A DNA stretch of 64,000 nt. Origin: Ruegeria sp. R13_0 (GTDB taxonomy: Bacteria; Pseudomonadota; Alphaproteobacteria; Rhodobacterales; Rhodobacteraceae). The stretch is from NCBI RefSeq assembly GCF_017743995.1, contig NZ_JAGHRB010000012.1:62001-126000 (forward strand). The letters are read 5' to 3'. The position numbers and the translations under genes are program-made. This document shows, piece by piece, positions 56,574-64,000 of this stretch (positions within the stretch are counted from its first letter, which is position 1; the number at the start of each line of letters is the position of its first letter). The notes under the pieces were generated by a model. The model did no database searches. It saw only the letters and a list, made by a program, of their open reading frames with translations, and had not been told where the DNA came from.

Positions 56574-57784
56574 CAGACCCGCTCGATAATGGTTGCCGCG
56601 CCCATGCCGGATGCCACACACAGGGTCGCCAGACCGGTTTCCTTGTCCTGACGTTCCAGCTCATCCAGCAGAGTGCCGATGATGATTGCACCGGTGGCAC
56701 CCAGCGGGTGGCCCATCGCGATCGAGCCGCCGTTGACGTTGACCAGCTCGGGGTCGACATCAAACGCCTGCTGGAACCGCAGCACGACCGAGGCGAAGGC
56801 TTCGTTCACTTCGAACAAATCAAAGTCGGAAATCGCCATACCTGTGTCGGCCAGGATTTTCTGCGTCACTGGCACGGGGCCGGTCAGCATGATGGTCGGG
56901 TCCAGACCGATCTTGGCGGTGCCTTTGATACGGGCGCGCGGTTTCAGGCCGTGCTTTTCGCCGAACTCTTTGTTGCCGATCAGAACAGCGGCCGCGCCGT
57001 CCACGATGCCTGAGCTGTTGCCCGCGTGGTGGATGTGGTTGATCTTTTCCAGATGCGGGTACTTCAGTATCGCAACCTTGTCGAAGCCGGGCATCTGTTC
57101 GCCCATCATCTGGAAAGCAGGGTTCAGGCTACCCAGGCTCTGCATGTCGGTGCCGGGGCGCATGTATTCATCGCGGTCCAGAATGGTCAGGCCGTTCTGA
57201 TCCTTGACCGAGATCACCGATTTCTCGAACCGGTTCTCTTCCCATGCCTGCGCTGCGCGGCGCTGCGACTCCATCGCCAGCTGGTCGGCCTGATCACGGC
57301 TGAAGCCATATTCGGTCGCGATGATGTCCGAAGAAATCCCCTGCGGAACAAAATAGGTGTCCATTGCCACCGAGGGATCAACGGCAATCGCCGCTCCGTC
57401 CGAGCCCATGGCCACGCGACCCATCATCTCGACACCACCAGCGATATAGCCATCGCCAGCTCCGCCTTTGACCTGGTTGGCGGCCAGGTTCACGGCCTCC
57501 ATGCCCGAGGCGCAGAAGCGGTTGATCGACAGGCCGGGGATACGCTCATCCAGATCCGAGGCGAGAACCGCAGTCCGGGCCAGACAGCCGCCTTGCTCCA
57601 TCACCTGCGTGGCGTTGCCCCAGATCACGTCTTCGACGGCGTGACCTTCCAGGTTATTACGCTCTTTCAGTGCGTTCAGGGCCACAGCCGACAGGCGCAC
57701 CGAGGTTACCTCGTGCAGGCTGCCATCCTTGCGGCCCTTGCCGCGCGGGGTGCGCAGGGCGTCATAAATATAAGCTTCGGTCAT
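56573..57784 (-). CDS. acetyl-CoA C-acyltransferase (thiolase)
   Basis: 403 aa. Nucleophile Cys in N-R-F-C-A-S-G-M-E-A-V near residue 92, catalytic His in M-G-H-P-L-G-A-T-G-A and the second Cys in L-C-V-A-S-G-M-G-A-A. It cleaves 3-ketoacyl-CoA to acetyl-CoA (FadA role) or condenses acetyl-CoA; the FadJ-like neighbour favours degradation. Start ATG with AGGAGA 6 bases upstream. Confidence 0.94.
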   Translation of the reverse strand: MTEAYIYDALRTPRGKGRKDGSLHEVTSVRLSAVALNALKERNNLEGHAVEDVIWGNATQVMEQGGCLARTAVLASDLDERIPGLSINRFCASGMEAVNLAANQVKGGAGDGYIAGGVEMMGRVAMGSDGAAIAVDPSVAMDTYFVPQGISSDIIATEYGFSRDQADQLAMESQRRAAQAWEENRFEKSVISVKDQNGLTILDRDEYMRPGTDMQSLGSLNPAFQMMGEQMPGFDKVAILKYPHLEKINHIHHAGNSSGIVDGAAAVLIGNKEFGEKHGLKPRARIKGTAKIGLDPTIMLTGPVPVTQKILADTGMAISDFDLFEVNEAFASVVLRFQQAFDVDPELVNVNGGSIAMGHPLGATGAIIIGTLLDELERQDKETGLATLCVASGMGAATIIERV

Positions 57785-57795
57785 GGGTCTTCTCC

Positions 57796-58434
57796 TTAAG
57801 CTCGATCCGACGGGTTGCCGGGCATCAGGTCATAGGGGTGTTTCCAGCCGGGCTGCTCGGAGAGGCGAGTCAGCCAGGCGTCGATATTGGGCCAGTCGGC
57901 ACGGTCAAAGCCGAATGGTTCGGGATAGTAAAGGTAGCCGCAGCAGCTGAGATCAGCGTTGGTCACGCTGTCCCCAACAATCCAGCCGCGGCCCTCAAGG
58001 TGGTTGTTCAGAACATCGTAGGCCGCTTTTAGACGGCCTTGGTTGAAGGCAATCACATCGGCATTGCGGTGTTCTTCGGGCAGGAAGTTCATCAGAAACC
58101 GCGTCATACCGGCCATCGAGCTGAGTTTGTGGTTATCCCACAGCACCCAGCGAAAGATCTCGTAATTCTCTTCCCGCGTCTTGCCGCCGAACTTGCCCGA
58201 TTTTTCGGTGACATAAGCCTGAATCGCACCAGATTGGGAGGTTTTGAAATCACCGTCGATCAGAAAAGGCGCTTCGCCCATTACGTTGACGTCCGAGCGG
58301 AACTCGGGGCTGCGGGTGACGCCTTTGAAGAAATCGACAAAGACCGGCTCCCACTCAAGGCCGGACATTTCCAGAGCCAAGGCGGCCTTGTACGAATTGC
58401 CGCTTTCACCGAAGCAGTGCAGTTTTATGGTCAT
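57796..58434 (-). CDS. glutathione S-transferase family protein
   Basis: 212 aa. Thioredoxin-like N-terminal half (C-F-G-E-S-G-N-S-Y-K-A-A-L-A-L, with Ser/Tyr as the likely catalytic residue; F-K-T-S-Q-S-G-A-I as the gamma-Glu site), then an all-helical C-terminal half (S-V-T-N-A-D-L-S-C-C-G-Y). It conjugates glutathione to electrophiles or does thiol-disulfide chemistry. It lies in the fatty-acid cluster 11 bases upstream of the thiolase. Confidence 0.88.
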   Translation of the reverse strand: MTIKLHCFGESGNSYKAALALEMSGLEWEPVFVDFFKGVTRSPEFRSDVNVMGEAPFLIDGDFKTSQSGAIQAYVTEKSGKFGGKTREENYEIFRWVLWDNHKLSSMAGMTRFLMNFLPEEHRNADVIAFNQGRLKAAYDVLNNHLEGRGWIVGDSVTNADLSCCGYLYYPEPFGFDRADWPNIDAWLTRLSEQPGWKHPYDLMPGNPSDRA

Positions 58435-58495
58435 GCGGTCGCCCCTCCCGTGGCGTTTTCTTGCATCGTCCGCCCAAGCTTTTCGGCCTTGGTGC

Positions 58496-58708
58496 CTAGC
58501 GCTTGCGTGCTTCCAACTCGGAATTGAAGAGACGCAACCGATGGGTCATGTTTTCCTCGTCAATGACGCTGTTGAAGTTCTCAAACAGAAAAGACAGCGC
58601 TTCGCCTTCATCCAACCCGGCCTCGCGGGCGAAGCCGCGGAGTTTGCGATAGCCGTCCTCGGTCATGGCGACCGGGAAACGGCGGGTCAAGCGAAAGCGT
58701 TTTGGCAT
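58496..58708 (-). CDS. small RHH-like protein
   Basis: 70 aa basic protein: M-P-K-R-F-R-L-T-R-R-F-P-V-A-M-T-E as a beta-strand with R/K surface, then two helices (G-Y-R-K-L-R-G-F-A-R-E-A-G-L, E-A-L-S-F-L-F-E-N-F). This matches ribbon-helix-helix DNA-binding proteins. SD GGAGGA lies just upstream. It lies between the acyl-CoA dehydrogenase and the GST and has a long palindromic hairpin in front of it. A local regulator is a plausible role. Confidence 0.72.
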   Translation of the reverse strand: MPKRFRLTRRFPVAMTEDGYRKLRGFAREAGLDEGEALSFLFENFNSVIDEENMTHRLRLFNSELEARKR

Positions 58709-58728
58709 TCTGTCTCCTCCGAATAGTC

Positions 58729-58754
58729 GGGCCCGAGCTGTACAGCCCGAGCCC
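58729..58754 (-). promoter_or_regulatory. 26-base palindrome between acyl-CoA dehydrogenase and RHH gene
   Basis: On the minus-strand mRNA positions 1-12 pair with 15-26 throughout, using two G-U wobbles. TGTACA forms the centre. The palindrome lies 9 bases after the dehydrogenase stop and directly before the GGAGGA of the small gene. It may protect the 3' end of the dehydrogenase mRNA or act as a binding site. Confidence 0.55.
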
Positions 58755-58763
58755 AGACTATGA

Positions 58764-60545
58764 TCAGAAGCTCGCCGCGTCCAAAGCCATCACCGTGTCA
58801 GCGCCGGTCTGAATGCGCGCCAGATGCATCGCTGTCGCGGGCAGGCGGCGGGCCATGTAGAACCGGCCGGTGTTGATCTTGGTCTCGTAGAACTCTTTGT
58901 CCGAGGCTCCACCGTCCAGCGCGTCTTGCGCGGCCTTCGCCATCTGCGCCCACATCAGGCCCAGGCAGACATGACCGAACATGTGCATGAAGTCATAAGA
59001 CCCGGACAGAGCGTTGTTGGGGTTCTTCATGCCTTCTTGCATGAAGTACATGCCAGCGGCCTGCAGATCTTTGGACGCTGCTTTCAGTGGTTCGATGAAG
59101 GCTTTGTCATAGGCTTCGTTCTGGCCTGCGTTTTCCTTGCAGAAGGTTTTGACCATCTCGAAGAACGCCATGACGTGCTTGCCGCCATCCTGCGCCAGTT
59201 TACGGCCCACAAGGTCCAGCGCCTGAACGCCGTTAGCGCCTTCGTAGATCATCGCGATACGGGCATCGCGGGTGTATTGCGACATACCCCATTCTTCGAT
59301 GTAGCCATGGCCGCCATAGACCTGCTGCGCCTGAACGGTCATGTCGTAACCTTCGTCCGTCAGGAAGCCCTTGATGACCGGTGTCAGCAAGGAGATCAGC
59401 CCATCGGCGTCCTTGTCACTCGAGCGGTGCGCTTTGTCGATCATGGTCGCGCCCCACAAGATGAACGCGCGCGCGCCCTCGGTGAAGCTTTTCTGATCCA
59501 TCAGGTTGCGGCGGATGTCGGGGTGAACGATCAGCGGATCGGCGGGGCCATCCGGGTTCTTCGCGCCGGTCACATCGCGACCTTGCAGACGGTCCTTCGC
59601 GTATTCAACAGCGTTCTGATACGCGGCCTCGGCCTGCGCCAGACCCTGCATGCCCACACCCAGACGCGCTTCGTTCATCATGGTGAACATGGCGCGCATA
59701 CCTTTATGCAGGTCGCCTAGCAGATAGCCGGTCGCCTCATCATAGTTCATGACGCAGGTCGAGTTGCCGTGGATGCCCATTTTCTCTTCGACCTTGCCGA
59801 CCGAGACGCCGTTGCGTTCGCCCAGCGAGCCGTCTTCGTTGACCATGAACTTGGGTACGATGAACAGTGACACGCCCTTGATGCCCTCGGGGCCACTGGG
59901 GATTTTGGCCAGAACCAGATGGATGATATTGTCGGCCATGTCGTGATCACCGGCCGATATAAAGATCTTCTGGCCCGAGATTTTATAGCTGCCGTCGCCC
60001 TGAGGTTCCGCCTTGGTACGCATCAGACCCAGATCGGTACCGCAATGCGGTTCGGTCAGATTCATGGTGCCAGTCCATTCGCAGCTGATCATGTTCGGCA
60101 GGTATTTGTTCTTCTGCTCGTCCGAGCCGTGCGCCAGAATGGCCGAGGCCGCGCCGTGGGTCAGGCCCTGATACATCGTAAACGCCTGGTTCGCGCCCGA
60201 GAACATCTCGCCCACGGCCGTTCCAATCACGTAGGGCATGTTCTGGCCGCCATACTCTTCCGGCATGTCGAGGCCAGTCCAGCCGCCTTCTTTCATCTGC
60301 TCAAAGGCATCCTTGAAGCCTGTGGGTGTGTAAACGATACCGTTTTCCAAACGGCATCCTTCGGTGTCGCCGACAACATTCAGCGGGTGAAGAACATTGC
60401 TGGCAACCTTGCCAGCTTCTTCCAGAACGGCACCGGTGAATTCGGTCTCTAGTTCGGTGTAGCCCGGAATGTCAGACTCCGAGATTTTCAGGACATCATG
60501 CAGGATGAACTGCATATCTTTGGTTGGCGCGTTGTAGACGGGCAT
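58764..60545 (-). CDS. acyl-CoA dehydrogenase (large, FadE12/DmdC-like)
   Basis: 593 aa flavoprotein. The N-terminal helix domain ([10 protein letters not shown]) leads into FAD-binding [17 protein letters not shown], then [10 protein letters not shown], and a C-terminal 100-aa extension typical of DmdC and phenylpropionyl-type dehydrogenases (~590 aa). It introduces the alpha-beta double bond in acyl-CoA. Methylthiopropanoyl-CoA is a possible substrate but not proven. AAGGGAG 7 bases before the ATG. Confidence 0.93.
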   Translation of the reverse strand: MPVYNAPTKDMQFILHDVLKISESDIPGYTELETEFTGAVLEEAGKVASNVLHPLNVVGDTEGCRLENGIVYTPTGFKDAFEQMKEGGWTGLDMPEEYGGQNMPYVIGTAVGEMFSGANQAFTMYQGLTHGAASAILAHGSDEQKNKYLPNMISCEWTGTMNLTEPHCGTDLGLMRTKAEPQGDGSYKISGQKIFISAGDHDMADNIIHLVLAKIPSGPEGIKGVSLFIVPKFMVNEDGSLGERNGVSVGKVEEKMGIHGNSTCVMNYDEATGYLLGDLHKGMRAMFTMMNEARLGVGMQGLAQAEAAYQNAVEYAKDRLQGRDVTGAKNPDGPADPLIVHPDIRRNLMDQKSFTEGARAFILWGATMIDKAHRSSDKDADGLISLLTPVIKGFLTDEGYDMTVQAQQVYGGHGYIEEWGMSQYTRDARIAMIYEGANGVQALDLVGRKLAQDGGKHVMAFFEMVKTFCKENAGQNEAYDKAFIEPLKAASKDLQAAGMYFMQEGMKNPNNALSGSYDFMHMFGHVCLGLMWAQMAKAAQDALDGGASDKEFYETKINTGRFYMARRLPATAMHLARIQTGADTVMALDAASF

Positions 60546-60587
60546 GTGAAGCTCCCTTAATTCATATGTCCGGAAGGCAGGGCGAAG

Positions 60588-60989
60588 TTATTCGGCCGCC
60601 TTCTTTTCCTGTTTCATCGAGGCGATAACTTTCTCGCCCCAGCGCAACTGCTCTTTCAGATCGTCGATAGCCTGTGTCAGCTCTTCACGGCGCGATTCCA
60701 TATCGGCCAGACGTTCGCACGCGATTTCATAGGTGCGCGCCATCTGGGTCACCTGCTGGTCGCCCACGTGATACAGGTCCAGAAGCTGGCGAATTTCCTC
60801 AAGGCTGAAGCCAAACCGCTTGCCGCGCAGAATCAGCTTCAGCCGCGCGCGGTCGCGTTTGGTGAACAGACGCTTCTGACCCTCGCGGATCGGAAACAGA
60901 AGTTCCTTCGCCTCGTAGAACCGCAAGGTGCGGGGCGTGACATCATAGGTCTCGCACATTTCACGTATGGTCATCAGATCTTCGGTCAT
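60588..60989 (-). CDS. MerR family transcriptional regulator
   Basis: 133 aa. N-terminal winged helix (T-I-R-E-M-C-E-T-Y-D-V-T-P-R-T-L-R-F-Y-E-A), then a dimerisation coiled coil (~85-130). No metal-binding cysteines. It lies 42 bases upstream of the acyl-CoA dehydrogenase on the same strand, so it probably regulates the fatty-acid operon. Candidate operators lie just upstream. Confidence 0.9.
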   Translation of the reverse strand: MTEDLMTIREMCETYDVTPRTLRFYEAKELLFPIREGQKRLFTKRDRARLKLILRGKRFGFSLEEIRQLLDLYHVGDQQVTQMARTYEIACERLADMESRREELTQAIDDLKEQLRWGEKVIASMKQEKKAAE

Positions 60990-61060
60990 TCGTCATACTC
61001 TCGTCACTGGCGTCGTCCGAATAGAGTTGCGCAGTTGCTGGACGCTTTACAACATGTAGG

Positions 61061-61110
61061 TGACGTTTACGTAATCCAGACGCTGCGTCATTTCTAAGTT
61101 GACGTAACTT
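61061..61110. promoter_or_regulatory. ACGT-rich candidate MerR operators
   Basis: TGACGTTTACGTAA (61061-61074) has ACGT inverted about a 2-bp centre, and TTGACGTAAC starts at 61099. They lie 72-120 bp upstream of the minus-strand MerR gene. The ACGTnnACGT shape resembles sites of MerR-type acyl-CoA/branched-chain regulators, as I recall them; this is inference. Confidence 0.45.
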
Positions 61111-61244
61111 CCAGTCGCGTAATGACGGGTTTTGCGAAATTTTCTTTCCCTAGGGGCAAGCGAAATTCACCCTCGGATTGGCCTTAGGACGCGAGTCCAA
61201 GGTGTATTTCTTGGAGGCACCAGACCCCAAACGGGCAGGGTATT

Positions 61245-61613
61245 CTACTTTATGGACTTGGCCGTCTGGTCCCGCAACTGCTTGAGGGCATCCATCGCCT
61301 CGTCCAGCTGCGCGCGCTGCTGGCGCAGTTCGTCCATCTGGCGATCTGCCATTTCCACGAAGGTTGCCATCTGCGCTTCGTTGCCTTGATCTTCATAGAT
61401 CAACAGCCACTGGCGAATCTCTTCCAAAGGAAACCCGAATTTCCTACCGCGCATGATCAGCGTCATGCGGGCGCATTCTCTCGGGCCATAGTACCGGGAT
61501 CGCCCTTCACGATCGGGCTGCAACAGCTCGATATATTCGTAGTAACGCAGAGTGCGCGGAGTCACGTCGAACTCGGCGCACATCTCTTTGAATGACAAAC
61601 GGTTGTCGGACAT
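61245..61613 (-). CDS. second MerR family regulator
   Basis: 122 aa. The same fold as the 60588-60989 protein (M-C-A-E-F-D-V-T-P-R-T-L-R-Y-Y-E) with a different C-terminal coiled coil. ATG 61613 is preceded by AAGGAG at 7 bases. Two related MerR regulators in tandem suggest separate ligands or a duplicated regulator. The divergent thioesterase gene starts 111 bases away and may be a target. Confidence 0.88.
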   Translation of the reverse strand: MSDNRLSFKEMCAEFDVTPRTLRYYEYIELLQPDREGRSRYYGPRECARMTLIMRGRKFGFPLEEIRQWLLIYEDQGNEAQMATFVEMADRQMDELRQQRAQLDEAMDALKQLRDQTAKSIK

Positions 61614-61724
61614 TCGGGGTCTCCTTGGCAGCAACCTAGGACGTCATTCGAACAAGCGCAACAGGTGGGCTTGCCCTTTGATCGGATGGCGGCTCATAAA
61701 GGGGCAAGACAACAGGATATGATC

Positions 61725-62144
61725 ATGGTCGACAAAGCAAAGCTAGCCCGCCAGTTTATCGAAGCCATTCCGCATGCGCGCGCCATGGGCCTTCATCTTA
61801 GCCAGATCGGGGAAGGTGAGGCCGAGTTGACCATGCCTTACAACGAGGATCTGATCGGAGACCCGCGCACGGGCGTGATCCATGGCGGCGCGATTTCGAC
61901 CATCCTGGATACCTGCTGCGGGGCCGCAGTCATGAGCCACCCGTCTTCGCCGGGCGGGACGGCGACGATTGATCTGCGCATTGACTATATGCGCGCCGCC
62001 ACACCGGGGCAGAGCATCACCGCGCGGGCCAATTGCTATCATATCACCCGAAACGTCGCCTTCGTGCGGGCAACGGCGATGGATGACGATCTTGACCTTC
62101 CAGTGGCAACCGCCACAGGGTCCTTCACGGTTGATGGGAAGTAA
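61725..62144 (+). CDS. PaaI family thioesterase (first of two)
   Basis: 139 aa hotdog-fold protein. G-V-I-H-G-G-A-I-S-T-I-L-D-T holds the Asp/His active site of PaaI-type hydrolases; R-I-D-Y-M-R closes the dimer interface. It hydrolyses acyl- or aryl-CoA thioesters. ATG 61725 fits AGGA 8 bases upstream better than ATG 61719. The next gene starts 2 bases after its stop. Confidence 0.9.
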   Translation: MVDKAKLARQFIEAIPHARAMGLHLSQIGEGEAELTMPYNEDLIGDPRTGVIHGGAISTILDTCCGAAVMSHPSSPGGTATIDLRIDYMRAATPGQSITARANCYHITRNVAFVRATAMDDDLDLPVATATGSFTVDGK

Positions 62145-62146
62145 AC

Positions 62147-62665
62147 ATGGCCCGCTCCCGTCCCGAACCCATGCAAGTGGTCAAACACCGGCGCGACGCC
62201 GCCTTGCGCGCCTTGGTCGATGGTGTGCCCTATATCCGGTTCCTCAATATCAGCTTCGATCGGCGCGGGGATGAACTGACTGGCGTGCTGAACTTTGACG
62301 AGAAACTGATCGGCAACCCGTTTCTTCCAGCCCTTCATGGCGGCGTGACCGCGGCGTTTCTTGAGGTCACAGCCGTCATCACGCTGAGCTGGGAGCACAT
62401 GTTCTCGGACATCGAAAGTGGTGAAATTGATGCCGAGGCCATTGTCACGGATGAATCGATCCGCTTTCCCAAAACCATCGACTTTACGGTCGACTATTTG
62501 CGCTCGGGCCTGCCGCGAGACGCCTATGCGCGCGCCTTTGTGAACCGGGCTGGACGGCGTTACGCTTCCGTTCGGGTTGAGGCGTGGCAAGACAACCATG
62601 CCAAGCTGTTTGCGCAGGCGACCGGGCATTTCCTGATGCCGCAACAGCCCCGCGACAAGGGCTGA
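62147..62665 (+). CDS. PaaI family thioesterase (second of two)
   Basis: 172 aa hotdog-fold protein paralogous to the preceding one but longer at the N-terminus. P-A-L-H-G-G-V-T-A-A-F-L-E carries Glu in place of the Asp seen upstream, so chemistry may differ. Starts 2 bases after the first gene, so heterodimer or sequential use is possible. Confidence 0.88.
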   Translation: MARSRPEPMQVVKHRRDAALRALVDGVPYIRFLNISFDRRGDELTGVLNFDEKLIGNPFLPALHGGVTAAFLEVTAVITLSWEHMFSDIESGEIDAEAIVTDESIRFPKTIDFTVDYLRSGLPRDAYARAFVNRAGRRYASVRVEAWQDNHAKLFAQATGHFLMPQQPRDKG

Positions 62666-62667
62666 GC

Positions 62668-63984
62668 ATGCAGGATGCCTCGGCACCCATAACTCACAAA
62701 CGGGTGCTGAAGATCGCGGTTCCCATTGTATTGTCGAATGCGACAGTGCCGATCCTTGGCGCGGTGGATACGGGCGTTGTGGGGCAGATGGGGGCGGCTG
62801 CTCCGATTGGCGCGGTGGGCATGGGCGCGGTGATCCTGTCCGCGATCTACTGGATTTTCGGTTTTCTTCGCATGGGCACAACGGGCCTTGCCGCGCAGGC
62901 ACGCGGGGCCGGAGAGAGCTCCGAGATGCGCGCCTTGCTCATTCGTGGGTTGATGCTCGGCGGGGCGGCGGGCCTCGTGTTTGTTCTTGCCCAGGTCGCG
63001 ATCTTCAGTGGCGCGTTCTGGTTATCTCCTGCTAGCCCCGAGGTTGAAACACTCGCGCGCTCGTACCTTGAGATTCGGATCTGGGGCGCACCCGCGACCA
63101 TTGCCCTCTATGCGATCACCGGCTGGCTGATCGCGGTCGAGCGGACACGGGGTGTGTTCCTTCTACAGATCTGGATGAACGGTCTGAACATCGTGCTGGA
63201 CCTGTGGTTCGTTCTGGGGCTGGGCTGGGGCGTCGAAGGCGTGGCGATTGCGACCCTGATCGCGGAGTGGACAGGGTTGGCGCTGGGTCTGTGGCTGTGC
63301 CGGGACGGGTTTGCCGGGCAAATATGGCGCGACTGGCCGCGTATATTTGACCCCACCCGGCTGCGTCGGATGGTGCAGGTGAACGGAGACATAATGATCC
63401 GCTCGGTTCTGCTGACTGGCTCGTTCACCACCTTCCTGTTCGTCGGGTCCGATTTAGGAGACGTCAATCTGGCGGCCAATCAGGTGCTGTTGCAATTCCT
63501 GGAAATCACCGCTTTTGCGCTGGACGGATTCGCCTTTTCCGCCGAGGCGCTGGTTGGAGGCGCGGTTGGTGCGCGGGACCGATACCAAGTACGGCGCGCC
63601 TCGGTCATGGCGTCTCAGTGGGGCGTTGGTGGCGCGGTGCTTCTCAGCGCCGTTTTCTTCTTTGCAGGTCCCGCGCTGATTGATCTGATGTCCACCTCTC
63701 CCGAAGTACGCGAAGCGGGCCGCACATTCCTGTTCTGGGCGGCCTTGGCCCCGATCATCGGGGTCGCAAGCTGGATGTTCGACGGTATCTATATCGGAGC
63801 CACATGGACCCGCGACATGCGCAATGCGATGCTGCAATCAGTGGCAATCTATGTGGTCGCTTTGTTCATTCTGGTGCCCGCGTTCGGCAACCATGGCCTG
63901 TGGGCCGCGCTGATGGTTCTGAACCTTGCGCGCGGCGTGACGATGGGTTGGCGTTATCCGAAGCTTGAAGCTCAGGTGGCCTAG
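62668..63984 (+). CDS. MATE family efflux transporter (DinF-like)
   Basis: 438 aa with twelve helices. V-P-I-V-L-S-N-A-T-V-P-I near residue 18 and G-A-V-D-T-G-V-V-G-Q-M-G next resemble the DinF branch of MATE exporters. It exports cationic drugs or metabolites with Na+ or H+. ATG 62668 lies 2 bases after the thioesterase stop, so this is one unit. The last 16 bases of the window carry no feature. Confidence 0.92.
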   Translation: MQDASAPITHKRVLKIAVPIVLSNATVPILGAVDTGVVGQMGAAAPIGAVGMGAVILSAIYWIFGFLRMGTTGLAAQARGAGESSEMRALLIRGLMLGGAAGLVFVLAQVAIFSGAFWLSPASPEVETLARSYLEIRIWGAPATIALYAITGWLIAVERTRGVFLLQIWMNGLNIVLDLWFVLGLGWGVEGVAIATLIAEWTGLALGLWLCRDGFAGQIWRDWPRIFDPTRLRRMVQVNGDIMIRSVLLTGSFTTFLFVGSDLGDVNLAANQVLLQFLEITAFALDGFAFSAEALVGGAVGARDRYQVRRASVMASQWGVGGAVLLSAVFFFAGPALIDLMSTSPEVREAGRTFLFWAALAPIIGVASWMFDGIYIGATWTRDMRNAMLQSVAIYVVALFILVPAFGNHGLWAALMVLNLARGVTMGWRYPKLEAQVA

Positions 63985-64000
63985 AGAAGCGCGAGTAGAT

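Overview
The window looks like chromosomal DNA of a marine alphaproteobacterium of the Rhodobacteraceae (roseobacter group, Ruegeria/Phaeobacter-like). This rests on the high GC content, the short ProS without an editing insertion, the PrpE / methylmalonyl-CoA mutase propionate genes, the LolD-plus-single-permease pair, and many small proteins of roseobacter type. The species cannot be fixed from the sequence alone. About 62 protein genes and one tRNA-Leu(TAA) are supported. Coding density is high, and many neighbours share ATGA start/stop overlaps.

Layout. 0-5.7 kb: methylmalonyl-CoA mutase, then small enzymes (VOC protein, GNAT acetyltransferase, TerB/DnaJ co-chaperone, EEP hydrolase, small secreted protein). 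Two copies of a palindromic ~100-bp repeat bracket this block. 5.8-9.1 kb (minus): Ppx/GppA, Hda-like DnaA regulator, AI-2E-type permease. 9.2-11.6 kb (minus): a coupled 2OG-Fe(II) oxygenase and FAD oxidoreductase. 11.7-17.7 kb: ProS, two glycosyltransferase-type proteins, LolC/LolD lipoprotein export. 17.6-23.1 kb: DMT permease, cytochrome c, HExxH lipoprotein, NnrU, DUF2478 protein, a sugar-lactone-oxidase-like flavoprotein and an alanine-racemase-fold PLP enzyme. A tRNA-Leu follows.

23.3-33.4 kb is the most unusual part. A CsgD/VpsT-like LuxR regulator with a co-translated hypothetical gene faces, across a ~600-bp AT-rich region, an 860-aa glycine-rich repeat protein. This protein has poly-Q, NGGNDSNT and GPGGX-type repeats. 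A perfect terminator follows, then a 643-aa acidic repetitive protein, a type I secretion ABC transporter with a ~180-residue disordered N-terminal extension, and an HlyD adaptor. I read it as a dedicated type I secretion system exporting a silk- or PGRS-like extracellular matrix protein plus a partner. It lacks RTX nonapeptides and a local TolC.

33.5-43.6 kb: rhodanese, alpha/beta hydrolase, GlyA, NAD kinase, amidase, propionyl-CoA synthetase and a malic enzyme-phosphotransacetylase fusion. Between the last two lies a cluster of TTTGCAAA-type half-sites, as expected for an ScfR/PccR/RamB-family acyl-CoA-responsive regulator. With the mutase at the start, these genes would carry propionate to succinyl-CoA and then malate to pyruvate.

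43.7-53.8 kb: membrane protein, VOC-cupin-cupin fusion, the tightly overlapped nucleoside salvage operon cdd-deoA-deoB-add-upp, a degenerate M48-like membrane protein, EamA permease, sulfotransferase and a Hint-domain protein. 53.9-61.6 kb (minus): fatty acid beta-oxidation (acyl-CoA dehydrogenase, thiolase, hydratase/dehydrogenase) with GST, cupin, a small RHH-like protein and two MerR regulators. 61.7-64 kb: two tandem PaaI thioesterases and a MATE exporter.
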